Assembly: GCF_023073355.1 (NCBI RefSeq)
Contig: NZ_JADPJI010000002.1
Location: 930,001 to 994,000, forward strand
Origin: Bradyrhizobium sp. 199
GTDB taxonomy: Bacteria > Pseudomonadota > Alphaproteobacteria > Rhizobiales > Xanthobacteraceae
DNA: 64,000 nt
Direction: 5' to 3'
Shown here: piece after piece, positions 56,938 to 64,000 of the stretch
Layout of the letters: each line of letters starts with the position of its first letter
Numbering within the stretch: the stretch's first letter is position 1
The notes under the pieces: generated by a model
The model's input: only the letters and a program-made list of their open reading frames with translations
What the model was told of the DNA's origin: nothing
Databases searched by the model: none
Program-made: the position numbers and the translations under genes

Positions 56938-57804
56938 TCAGGACTTCACCGCACCCGCGGTGAGCCCGCCCACCATGTAGCGGCGGAAGGCGTAGTAGAT
57001 CGCGGCCGGCGGCAGCGCGTAGATGAAGCCGGTCGTCATCAACAGCTCCCAGGGCGAATCGTCGGCAGCAAGGAAGTTGCCGAGCGCGACGGGGAGGGTG
57101 ATCTCGCGGTCGTTGGAGAGCAGCAGGAACGCGTAGAGATATTCGTTCCAGGCCAGCAGCACCGCATAGGTACCGATCGCAACCAGCGAGGGCATCATCA
57201 GCGGCACGTAGACCAGGCGGAAGATCTGCAGCGTGGTGGCGCCGTCCATCACGGCGGCTTCGTCGAGCTCAACCGGCAGCTTGTCGGAGGCCTGCTTGAG
57301 CACCCAGATCGCGTAGGGGCTCGCGATCGTCACCATGGCCAGGATCAGCGACCAATGATTGTTGAGCAATCCGTAATTGCCCATGGTGCGGTACATCGGC
57401 ACGGCGAGGAACGCCGCCGGGATGAAGTAGGTGAAGAGCGCGAGGTTCATCACGGCGCGCCCGCCCGGCACCTTCAGACGCGAGATCGAGAACGCGGCTC
57501 CAGTCGCGATGACCAGCGTCAGCACACCGACGGAGACCGCGATCACCGTTGAATTCCAGAACTGGATGTAGAAGTCGCGCAGGAAGTAATGCTGCTGCTT
57601 GAACACGATCTCGAAGTTGTGCAGCGTCGGATGATCCGGCCACAGCTTGCCCGAGAAGGCGTCCTCCTTCGGGGAGATCGCGAACAGGAACATGTGATAG
57701 ATCGGGATCATCGTCCAGAGAAAGACGGGAATGCCGATCAGCAGGAGCCGCGCTTCGGTCGCGACGTCGCGCCAGGAAAATTCGCTTACGCCGGGGAGCT
57801 TCAT
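56938..57804 (-). CDS. carbohydrate ABC transporter permease, MalG type
   Basis: 288 residues, six helices. The EAA loop is LDEAAVMDGATTLQIFRLVYVPL, a signature of CUT1 sugar permeases, and the C-terminal LPPAAIYYAFRRYMVGGLTAGAVK segment is typical. It overlaps the upstream permease gene by four bases (ATGA). Sugar specificity cannot be told from the permease. Confidence 0.92.
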   Translation of the reverse strand: MKLPGVSEFSWRDVATEARLLLIGIPVFLWTMIPIYHMFLFAISPKEDAFSGKLWPDHPTLHNFEIVFKQQHYFLRDFYIQFWNSTVIAVSVGVLTLVIATGAAFSISRLKVPGGRAVMNLALFTYFIPAAFLAVPMYRTMGNYGLLNNHWSLILAMVTIASPYAIWVLKQASDKLPVELDEAAVMDGATTLQIFRLVYVPLMMPSLVAIGTYAVLLAWNEYLYAFLLLSNDREITLPVALGNFLAADDSPWELLMTTGFIYALPPAAIYYAFRRYMVGGLTAGAVKS

Positions 57805-58691
57805 CGCGACAACCGTTTCATCATGAAGTACACGAGGGGCAGGACGAATGGCATCGCGCAGACGATCGATGCCATGGCCAGCGAGAGCTGGTCGAGCCGG
57901 AGATAGCGGATGCCGAGCGTCGCCAGCACGTGCGTGAGATCGGCCGGGCCGCCGCCGGTGAGCAGGTAGACGCTGTTGAAGTCACCGAGCGTCCAGATCA
58001 TCGAGAGCAGCGTGCAGGTGATATAGAGCGTCTGCATCGACGGCCAGGTGATGTAGCGGAATTTCTGCCACCAGCTCGCGCCGTCGACCTCGGCGGCCTC
58101 GAACAGATCGTGCGAGATCGCGAGGCGGCCGGTGATCAGGATCAACGTCCAGAACGGCAGCGACTTCCAAATGTGCACACCGATCGCCATGGTCAGCGCA
58201 ACGGTCGGATCGTTCAGCCAATTCGGGCCGTCCTCGCCGGTGAGAGAGAAGATGAAGTGGTTGACCATGCCCCATTCGGGATTGAACATGAACCGGACCG
58301 ACAGGATGGTCGGGATCGACGGCACCGCCCAGGGCAGGATGAAGATCACCGAGAGCCACTTGATCCAGGGGCGCTGCACGGCGAAGAAGCCGGACAGGAA
58401 CAGCGCGATCAGCATCTTGATGTTGATGCCGATGACCAGGAAGATCAGCGTGTTGACTGCGGCGCGCGCGAAGATCGGGTCGTTGTAGAGAGCGACATAG
58501 TTCGCCGGGGCCCGCGCCAGCCACAGCCCGTAGCAGACGGGATAGACGACGAAGGCAAGGAAAACGAGCAGATAGGGCGCGAGCAGGATGATGCCCCAGA
58601 CCTGCGCCGGGGTCAGCCGCGACGACAAGGGCGGGCCGGGGAGTGCCTGATCGCCAGAGAGCGTGATCGCCATTCTTTTCGGACTCTTCAA
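57801..58691 (-). CDS. carbohydrate ABC transporter permease, MalF type
   Basis: 296 residues, six helices. The EAA loop is LFEAAEVDGASWWQKFRYITWPS, and VYLLTGGGPADLTHVLATLG is the usual C-terminal CUT1 motif. Couples to the MalG-type permease. Separated from the upstream binding-protein gene by 75 bases that contain two hairpins. Confidence 0.92.
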   Translation of the reverse strand: MKSPKRMAITLSGDQALPGPPLSSRLTPAQVWGIILLAPYLLVFLAFVVYPVCYGLWLARAPANYVALYNDPIFARAAVNTLIFLVIGINIKMLIALFLSGFFAVQRPWIKWLSVIFILPWAVPSIPTILSVRFMFNPEWGMVNHFIFSLTGEDGPNWLNDPTVALTMAIGVHIWKSLPFWTLILITGRLAISHDLFEAAEVDGASWWQKFRYITWPSMQTLYITCTLLSMIWTLGDFNSVYLLTGGGPADLTHVLATLGIRYLRLDQLSLAMASIVCAMPFVLPLVYFMMKRLSR

Positions 58692-58698
58692 AGAGAAG

Positions 58699-58719
58699 CC
58701 GGCCGCAAAATGCGGCCGG
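58699..58719 (-). repeat. intercistronic hairpin 1
   Basis: CCGGCCGCA (58699-58707) and TGCGGCCGG (58711-58719) form a perfect 9-bp stem with an AAA/TTT loop between the binding-protein gene and the permeases. No U run follows on the reverse strand. Such hairpins often protect the upstream mRNA so that binding protein is made in excess. Confidence 0.6.
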
Positions 58720-58731
58720 TGTTGTTCTATA

Positions 58732-58756
58732 CCTCTCCCCGCCGAGCGGGGAGAGG
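58732..58756 (-). repeat. intercistronic hairpin 2 (C-rich palindromic repeat)
   Basis: CCTCTCCCCGC (58732-58742) and GCGGGGAGAGG (58746-58756) pair perfectly over a CGA loop, 10 bases after the binding-protein stop. The 'cctctccccgc...gcggggagagg' palindrome is, from memory, a very common Bradyrhizobium spacer repeat. Confidence 0.65.
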
Positions 58757-58766
58757 GAAAGGTGAC

Positions 58767-60152
58767 TTAGCCCGCGACCTGCTTGATGCGGGCAATCAGC
58801 TCGTCGACCGCCTTGTCCACCGGAACCTTCTCGCTGACGACGCGGTTCATCGCCTTCGCCCACACGTTCTCGTTGTTGAGGATCGTAAACTTCCAGTTCT
58901 TGGTGAAGTCGAACGCCGCGGTGCCGCCCTTGAACTGCGTGTAGACGGCCTTGCGGTGCTTGTCAGCCTGCCAGAACGGGCTTTCCTGGCTTTCCTTCGT
59001 CACCGGGAACCAGCGGCCGAGCGCGCCCTCGATATAGGGGCGGACGTTCTCTTCCTGGAGCAGGAAGCTGATGAACTGCTTGGCCTCGGCCTTGTTCTTG
59101 GCCGCGGTGAAGACCAGCCCGGTCTTGACGTCGGAGCGGTAGCGGATGGTCGAACCATCCGGCCCCTTGGGGAAGGACGCGGTGATGATGTCCTGCTCAT
59201 AGGCCTTCTTGCCAGCCTCGCGCTGCTCCGGCGTCAGCGCCTGGTTGGATGAATCCTCAAACCACTTCGCCGCGATTGAGATCGTGAAGTTGTGGGTCAT
59301 CACGATGGTTTTGTTGTGGAAGGCGACGTTGTTGTCCGGATCCTTCCAGGTCGTCGAGGACGGCGGCGTGCAGCCCTTGATGTAGGTGTCGGTGTAGTCC
59401 TTCATCGCCTTGATCAGGTTCTCGCGAACCGTGGGATCGTCGACAGTGAGCTTGCCGTCGTCGTCGACCAGCTTGACGTGGTAGGCGTCCATGAAGGTGT
59501 AGAACGACTGGAAGGCATCGGTGGATTCCACGCCCATCGGCTGGCCGACGGCATAGATGCGCTGGCCGGTGGCCTTGCGGATCGCCGGCTGCACCTTGTC
59601 GCACCAGAACGTCCAGTAGCCCGTCCAGTCGTTCGGGATATCGGCCAGCTTGAAACCGGCCTTCTCCAGCATGTCGTTCCAGATCTGGACGTGCATGCTC
59701 TGCTGCTTCAGCGGGAAGCCGTAATAGGCCTTCTTCTTGGCGACGTCGTTGTAGAGGATCGACGCATCGAGCGTGTTCTGCACGAACCGGCCCTTGATCG
59801 GCTCCATGACTTCGGAGAGATCCTCGAGCTTGCCCTCATAGGCCCACTTGCCCTGCGCCTGGACGTCGTAGGAATCGGAATAGGCGACGTCGGGCACGGT
59901 GCCGGCGTCGAGCGCGGCGACCGTCTTGGGAATCATGTCCTGGATCGCGTATTGCGACAATTCGACCTTGATGCCGGTCTTGGCTTCGAACTTCTTGATC
60001 GTCTCGATCAGTGCGTCGTCTTCGGAGCGATAGAAGCCCTTGCCCCACCAGACCGTGATCGTCTTCTGCTGCGCAAATGCGGGTGCAGCGGCTGCAAACA
60101 GCCCGGCCGCAGCGACCGCGAGTGATACTGCGCCAATAACCTTGGATTTCAC
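58767..60152 (-). CDS. carbohydrate ABC transporter substrate-binding protein
   Basis: 461 residues from a GTG at 60150-60152, preceded by AGGGAG at good spacing (a TTG at 60167 is the alternative). A Sec signal (GAVSLAVAAAGLFAAAAPAFA) is followed by a CUT1-type extracellular solute-binding fold: KTITVWWGKGFYRSEDDALIE, EAKTGIKVELSQYA, DVAYSDSYDVQ. The ligand is unknown. Promoter and a palindromic operator candidate lie just upstream. No ATPase gene follows the two permeases. Confidence 0.93.
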   Translation of the reverse strand: MKSKVIGAVSLAVAAAGLFAAAAPAFAQQKTITVWWGKGFYRSEDDALIETIKKFEAKTGIKVELSQYAIQDMIPKTVAALDAGTVPDVAYSDSYDVQAQGKWAYEGKLEDLSEVMEPIKGRFVQNTLDASILYNDVAKKKAYYGFPLKQQSMHVQIWNDMLEKAGFKLADIPNDWTGYWTFWCDKVQPAIRKATGQRIYAVGQPMGVESTDAFQSFYTFMDAYHVKLVDDDGKLTVDDPTVRENLIKAMKDYTDTYIKGCTPPSSTTWKDPDNNVAFHNKTIVMTHNFTISIAAKWFEDSSNQALTPEQREAGKKAYEQDIITASFPKGPDGSTIRYRSDVKTGLVFTAAKNKAEAKQFISFLLQEENVRPYIEGALGRWFPVTKESQESPFWQADKHRKAVYTQFKGGTAAFDFTKNWKFTILNNENVWAKAMNRVVSEKVPVDKAVDELIARIKQVAG

Positions 60153-60171
60153 GTTTTTCTCCCTCAAACGG

Positions 60172-60188
60172 CCGGTGTTTTTAACCGG
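60172..60188 (-). promoter_or_regulatory. palindromic operator candidate upstream of the sugar ABC genes
   Basis: CCGGT-GTTTTTA-ACCGG is a perfect 5-bp inverted repeat with a 7-base AT-rich spacer, 20 bases before the GTG start of the binding-protein gene. LacI- or ROK-type sugar repressors use inverted repeats of this general form. No repressor gene is adjacent. Confidence 0.35.
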
Positions 60189-60358
60189 TCGTATAAAACA
60201 CTAGCGCATGGCCGTGGTACGATCTAGCGGCTTGTTGTCAGACATAGGTCGTGGGGTGTCGGCCTGTGGGATGCTTAACGCGTGCATCGATCCAATCGCC
60301 GCATCAATTCGCCCTGATCAATTCGCGATCGTCGGACAGCGGCAGAGGAATGCGCTCC

Positions 60359-62263
60359 TCAATTGGACTTCGCGTTCTCTTTGGCATTCTCCGCCGTCGG
60401 CGATCCATCCTGCGCGGGCCGCTTTCCGCCTCCGGTAATGCGCTGCTTCAGGAGATCGAGGAAGGGAGACGCCGCAGGCGATTGCCGGATCAGGCTTTCA
60501 GGGTCGGGGAAAACCAGCGGATCGTCCCAGGGGCCCTGTACCATGAAGGGCAATTGAAAGCCGGACGTCGTGTTGAGGCTCGCAACGCCCTTCATGTCGT
60601 ATTCGCGCGTCGGCACCGAGGCGGTGCCGGTCAGCGTGATCTTGGCCGCGGGCCCTTCGATGCGGATGTCCTCGGCGGTGGCGATCCCGTCGGCGAATTT
60701 CACCGCGATGGTGAGATTGTTATATGGCGTCGAACCGTTGCGGAAATTGCCGCCGCCCGACAGCGGCCGCCGCTCCAGGCGCTTCAGGAGCTGTTCGGCG
60801 TTGAACCCCGAGATCGCGCCGTTATGCCCGGTGACGGTGGCGCTGCCGTCGAGCGACTGCACGAGGCCGAACGGGCTGGAGCCGGAGGCGAACAGCGACA
60901 CGTTGATGTTGCCGCGACCGGACACCTTGTTGAGGCCGAACAGTTCGGTGGCACAGGCCTGGAGATCGACGTCGGTGAACTGAAATTGCGCCTTGATGTC
61001 GGCGACGTTGTCGGAGCGTGCGATCCCGAACGAGCCCCTGGCGATGCCGCCGTAGATCTGCGCTTCGCCGACCGAGAGCGCCAGCGTGCCGTTGCGCAAA
61101 CTGGCGCCGATCGCGGTGCGGCCGAGCTTGGTTGAGCCGACCGTCAGCTTTGCTGCCGACAGGCGCATGTCGAGGTCGGTGGTCGACAATCCGTTGAGAT
61201 CGAACAGCTGCCTGTTCCAGTCGCGCGCGCCGCTGGCGAGCAGGCGGAAGGTGGAGATATAAGGTGTGAAGTCGAGCGCGTCGGCGGCAAGCGTCGCCTG
61301 CAGCGTCTGCCGGCCGTTATTGGCGTAGGTCATGACGCCCTCGGCGGCATTGCCGTCGAGTTCGACATTGACATTGGTGAGCGCGATCGAGGCCCCGACG
61401 ACGTTGGCGCGCGCCTTCAGCACGAAGCGGCCGAAGCCGCCGCTGCCAGGCTGCGGCTGCCCGGTCCAGCGCAGCGCGTTGCGCAAGGAGGGGCTGTCGA
61501 TCGTGACCGTGCCTTCCATCATCGGGCTGGTGCGGTTGGCGACGCTGCCGTCGAAGGCGAGCTTGAGCGGTGCGCTGGCGATCCGGGCCTTCAAGCCCGA
61601 GCGCTCGCCGGAGAGGGCGGCGGCGAAATCAGAGAAGCTGATCGTGCCGTCGACGCGCTCGCCGCGCCAGTCGAACTGTCCGGTCGCGGCGAAGGAACGC
61701 GAGATCGACGGCCAGGCCAGCGACAGGTCGATGTCGCTGAATTGCTCGGTGGCGTGCGTGGCGGCATCCTCGTAGTCGAGCACGCCGTCCTGGAGCCGGA
61801 TTTCGGAGAACGAGATCTGGTTCTCGGCCCCGGGCTTCATCGTGCGCGCGATGGTCTGGATGAAGGGCGTCCAGTTGCTCTCGCCGTCCGGCTTCAGGCT
61901 GACATGGATGCGCGGCCGCAGCAGCGTCAGGTCGGCGATCTCGAACCGTTGCAGCAGCAAGGGGAGCAGCCGCAGATTGGCGGTGAGCACGTCGACACGG
62001 AGCGCGGGATCGCTGGTGCCGCCGCCCTTGAGGCCGACGTCACGGAAGGAGATGTAGCTTGCCGGCAGCAGCGAAATGTCGATGCTGCCCGCGACATTGA
62101 GCTCGAGCCCGGTGACTTCGCGGATCTGCGCTTCGACCGCCTTGCGCAGCGCGTCGCGGTTGATGAGCCAGGAGGTCGCGATCAGGGCGATCAGCGCCAG
62201 GCCGAGCAGCGCCGCGATCGGCGTCCCGAGGCGCTTCATTCCTTGGGCCATGGTCAATGGCAT
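60359..62263 (-). CDS. AsmA-family envelope protein
   Basis: 634 residues from the ATG at 62263; the in-frame extension to 62401 is non-conserved-looking. One N-terminal membrane helix (LGTPIAALLGLALIALIATSWLI) is followed by an AsmA domain (VTGLELNVAGSIDISLLPASYISFRDVGL, written here in part) and a C-terminal AsmA_2-like region (ISGFNAEQLLKRLERRPLSGGGNF). AsmA-like proteins are periplasmic bridges implicated in phospholipid transport to the outer membrane. The last 30 residues are a hydrophilic tail. Confidence 0.9.
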   Translation of the reverse strand: MPLTMAQGMKRLGTPIAALLGLALIALIATSWLINRDALRKAVEAQIREVTGLELNVAGSIDISLLPASYISFRDVGLKGGGTSDPALRVDVLTANLRLLPLLLQRFEIADLTLLRPRIHVSLKPDGESNWTPFIQTIARTMKPGAENQISFSEIRLQDGVLDYEDAATHATEQFSDIDLSLAWPSISRSFAATGQFDWRGERVDGTISFSDFAAALSGERSGLKARIASAPLKLAFDGSVANRTSPMMEGTVTIDSPSLRNALRWTGQPQPGSGGFGRFVLKARANVVGASIALTNVNVELDGNAAEGVMTYANNGRQTLQATLAADALDFTPYISTFRLLASGARDWNRQLFDLNGLSTTDLDMRLSAAKLTVGSTKLGRTAIGASLRNGTLALSVGEAQIYGGIARGSFGIARSDNVADIKAQFQFTDVDLQACATELFGLNKVSGRGNINVSLFASGSSPFGLVQSLDGSATVTGHNGAISGFNAEQLLKRLERRPLSGGGNFRNGSTPYNNLTIAVKFADGIATAEDIRIEGPAAKITLTGTASVPTREYDMKGVASLNTTSGFQLPFMVQGPWDDPLVFPDPESLIRQSPAASPFLDLLKQRITGGGKRPAQDGSPTAENAKENAKSN

Positions 62264-62538
62264 GTCCTGATCGGGTTGGTCGCTGGAGCCAGGAGGGCGG
62301 GCCGGGAAACCTGCATGCCCACGCCCAAGCCCTATTGTGTTAAGTCCCGCAACTTGATGGGTTTTCTTGTCGCTTTCAAGGCCGCTGACGGTTCTGCCCA
62401 CGGTGTGGGCAGCTTCCTATCACCCAGGCGCGGTGCGGAGAACCCCGTATCATTGACGGCTTTAGAGGATTTCGCCTAATAATCGCCGCCAATAGGGCGC
62501 GACGCCTCCAAGCCGAAGGTTCAGTCGAAGGTTTTTGC
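62264..62538. promoter_or_regulatory. divergent spacer between AsmA-family gene and scoA
   Basis: 275 bases containing the promoters for both divergent genes. A small in-frame extension of the AsmA gene crosses the left part, and the right part before scoA includes CCGAAGGTTCAGTCGAAGG, an 8-base direct repeat (CGAAGGTT twice). No gene seen. Confidence 0.35.
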
Positions 62539-63246
62539 ATGAACAAGGTCTATCCCGACGCCAAGTCGGCTCTGTCAGGCATTTTAAAAGACAACATGAT
62601 GATCATGTCGGGAGGTTTCGGCCTCTGCGGCATCGCCGAGGAGCTGTCGGACGCGATCCGCGAGTCCGGCGTCAAGGGCCTGACGGTGGTCTCCAACAAT
62701 GCCGGCGTCGACGGCATCGGGCTCAGCCGTCTCCTGGAAACCCGGCAGATCAAGAAGATGATCTCGTCCTATGTCGGCGAGAACAAGCTGTTCGCCCAGC
62801 AATTCCTCGCCGGCGAGCTGGAACTTGAATTCAATCCGCAGGGCACGCTGGCCGAGCGCATCCGCGCCGGCGGCGCCGGCATCCCGGCCTTCTACACCAA
62901 GACCGGCGTCGGCACGCTGATCGCCGAAGGCAAGGAAGTGAAGGAGTTCGACGGCGAGAAGTACCTGATGGAGCGCGGCCTGTTCGCCGACCTCGCCATC
63001 GTGCACGCCTGGAAGGGCGACACTGCCGGCAACCTCATCTACCGCAAGACCGCGCGTAACTTTAACCCGATGATGGCGACCGCCGCCAAGATCACGGTAG
63101 CCGAAGTCGAGCATCTGGTTCCGGCCGGTGAACTCAATCCCGACCACATCCACACGCCCGGCATTTTCGTGAAGCGCATCGTCGAGGTCGGCACGGCCAA
63201 GAAGCGCATCGAATTCCGCAACACCCGCCCGCGCACGGCAGCTTAA
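62539..63246 (+). CDS. scoA: succinyl-CoA:3-ketoacid CoA-transferase subunit A
   Basis: 235 residues. MIMSGGFGLCGIAEELSDAI holds the CoA-transferase family I glycine-rich start, and ELEFNPQGTLAERIRAGGAGI plus PAFYTKTGVGT are typical of the alpha subunit. With ScoB it moves CoA from succinyl-CoA to acetoacetate in ketone body and PHB use. Starts 15 bases before scoB's ribosome binding site region ends; operon is certain. Confidence 0.95.
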   Translation: MNKVYPDAKSALSGILKDNMMIMSGGFGLCGIAEELSDAIRESGVKGLTVVSNNAGVDGIGLSRLLETRQIKKMISSYVGENKLFAQQFLAGELELEFNPQGTLAERIRAGGAGIPAFYTKTGVGTLIAEGKEVKEFDGEKYLMERGLFADLAIVHAWKGDTAGNLIYRKTARNFNPMMATAAKITVAEVEHLVPAGELNPDHIHTPGIFVKRIVEVGTAKKRIEFRNTRPRTAA

Positions 63247-63261
63247 GATCAGGAGAGCCTC

Positions 63262-63912
63262 ATGGCCTGGACCCGTGAACAGATGGCCGCGCGCGCCGCA
63301 AAGGAATTGCGTGACGGCTACTACGTCAATCTCGGCATCGGCATCCCGACGCTGGTCTCGAACTACATTCCGGATGGCGTCGACGTCAGCCTCCAGAGCG
63401 AGAACGGCATGCTCGGCATGGGACCGTTCCCCTATGAGGACGAGGTGGATGCCGATCTCATCAATGCCGGCAAGCAAACCGTGAGCGAGCTGCCCTCGAC
63501 CTCCTATTTCTCGAGCGCGGATTCCTTCGGCATGATCCGCGGCGGCCACATGGATCTGTCGATCCTCGGCGCCATGCAGGTGGCCCAGAACGGCGATCTC
63601 GCCAACTGGATGATCCCCGGCAAGATGGTCAAGGGCATGGGCGGTGCGATGGACCTCGTTGCCGGCGTCAAGCGCGTCGTCGTGGTGATGGAGCATTCGG
63701 CCAAGGACGGCGCAAAGCTGCTGAAGCAGTGCAACCTGCCGCTAACCGGCGAGCGCGTGGTCGACATGGTCGTCACCGATCTCGCCGTCTTCACCATCGA
63801 CAAGCACGGCGACGGTGGCATGGCCTTGATCGAGCTCGCCGATGGCGTCTCGCTCGACGAGGTCAAGGCCAAGACCGAAGCCGAATTCCGCGTCGCGCTG
63901 AAGAACACCTAG
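63262..63912 (+). CDS. scoB: succinyl-CoA:3-ketoacid CoA-transferase subunit B
   Basis: 216 residues. [18 protein letters not shown] and the catalytic glutamate in [14 protein letters not shown] are diagnostic for the beta subunit. [14 protein letters not shown] and [15 protein letters not shown] follow. Starts 15 bases after scoA with an AGGAG site. Confidence 0.96.
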   Translation: MAWTREQMAARAAKELRDGYYVNLGIGIPTLVSNYIPDGVDVSLQSENGMLGMGPFPYEDEVDADLINAGKQTVSELPSTSYFSSADSFGMIRGGHMDLSILGAMQVAQNGDLANWMIPGKMVKGMGGAMDLVAGVKRVVVVMEHSAKDGAKLLKQCNLPLTGERVVDMVVTDLAVFTIDKHGDGGMALIELADGVSLDEVKAKTEAEFRVALKNT

Positions 63913-63934
63913 CGTCTCGCGGAAGGGGGCGCGC

Positions 63935-64000
63935 ATGACGATACGGTCTGCGCGTCCCGAAGACGCCGATTTCATCGCAAGAACCATCCTGTCATCGCAG
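63935..64000 (+). CDS. GNAT-family acetyltransferase, N-terminal fragment
   Basis: Twenty-two codons before the right edge: IRSARPEDADFIARTILSSQ matches the first strand and helix of GNAT N-acetyltransferases (I-R-x-A-x-x-E-D-A-x-x-I). A GGAAGGGGG site precedes the ATG at 63935, 22 bases after scoB. The catalytic part is outside the window. Confidence 0.6.
   Translation, partial: MTIRSARPEDADFIARTILSSQ

Overview
The window is chromosomal DNA from a high-GC alphaproteobacterium of the Rhizobiales, most probably Bradyrhizobium or a close relative. This rests on protein character and gene order: a three-gene proton-translocating transhydrogenase pntAA-pntAB-pntB, the tiny aa3 oxidase subunit IV, GapR (DUF2312), the pyk/DUF1036/DUF1244/gapR neighbourhood, a rhizobial-type Ca2+/H+ antiporter, and dispersed palindromic repeats of a kind I remember from Bradyrhizobium genomes. 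No symbiosis genes, prophage, IS transposase, CRISPR array, rRNA or tRNA was seen. It reads as core genome with a few accessory patches.

Layout. 1-106: start of a DUF2231 membrane protein. 654-9781: Tol-Pal envelope system (tolQ, tolR, tolA, tolB, pal, cpoB), split between tolB and pal by a GGDEF/EAL protein and a FeeM/LuxI-like N-acyl amino acid synthase homologue. 9900-13174: tilS and ftsH. 13342-18033: a serine hydrolase of the beta-lactamase/PBP class and two coupled GT-C-type membrane proteins. 18326-20569: a lone Flp pilin, a PAP2-type membrane phosphatase and a TetR-type regulator. 20719-27884: pyk, DUF1036, DUF1244, gapR, a DUF882 (YcbK-like) protein and a large L,D-transpeptidase. 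28230-32128: a sigma-54 activator of NtrC type, an M3 oligoendopeptidase and cytochrome oxidase subunit IV. 32266-40794: pntAA-pntAB-pntB, an alpha/beta hydrolase, a Na+/H+ antiporter-like protein, ChaA, a cupin, a low-complexity membrane-anchored protein and a TPR lipoprotein. 40813-43500: repeats around rpsU and aqpZ, then a small lower-GC patch with a decayed HlyD C-terminus and an unknown secreted protein. 43484-48487: purK-purE, a small diguanylate cyclase, small hypothetical and DUF465 genes, and an LhgO-like FAD oxidoreductase. 48577-55899: a possible leader peptide coupled to a PAS/GGDEF/EAL protein, a glpD-like gene and a polyamine-type ABC importer (ATPase plus two permeases). 55838-60152: an unknown membrane protein and a sugar-type ABC importer (two permeases plus binding protein). 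60359-64000: an AsmA-family protein, scoA-scoB and the start of a GNAT acetyltransferase.

How they fit together. Much of the window serves the envelope (Tol-Pal, L,D-transpeptidase, DUF882, AsmA, FtsH) and signalling (three cyclic-di-GMP proteins and a putative N-acyl amino acid synthase with a CtrA-type box upstream). Central metabolism is represented by pyk, transhydrogenase, purEK, GlpD and SCOT. The strongest leads for novelty are the FeeM-like synthase locus inside the tol-pal cluster, the repeat-bordered HlyD-remnant locus near 42.3-43.5 kb, the small coupled ORF ahead of the PAS/GGDEF/EAL gene, and two neighbouring ABC importers that each lack a component.
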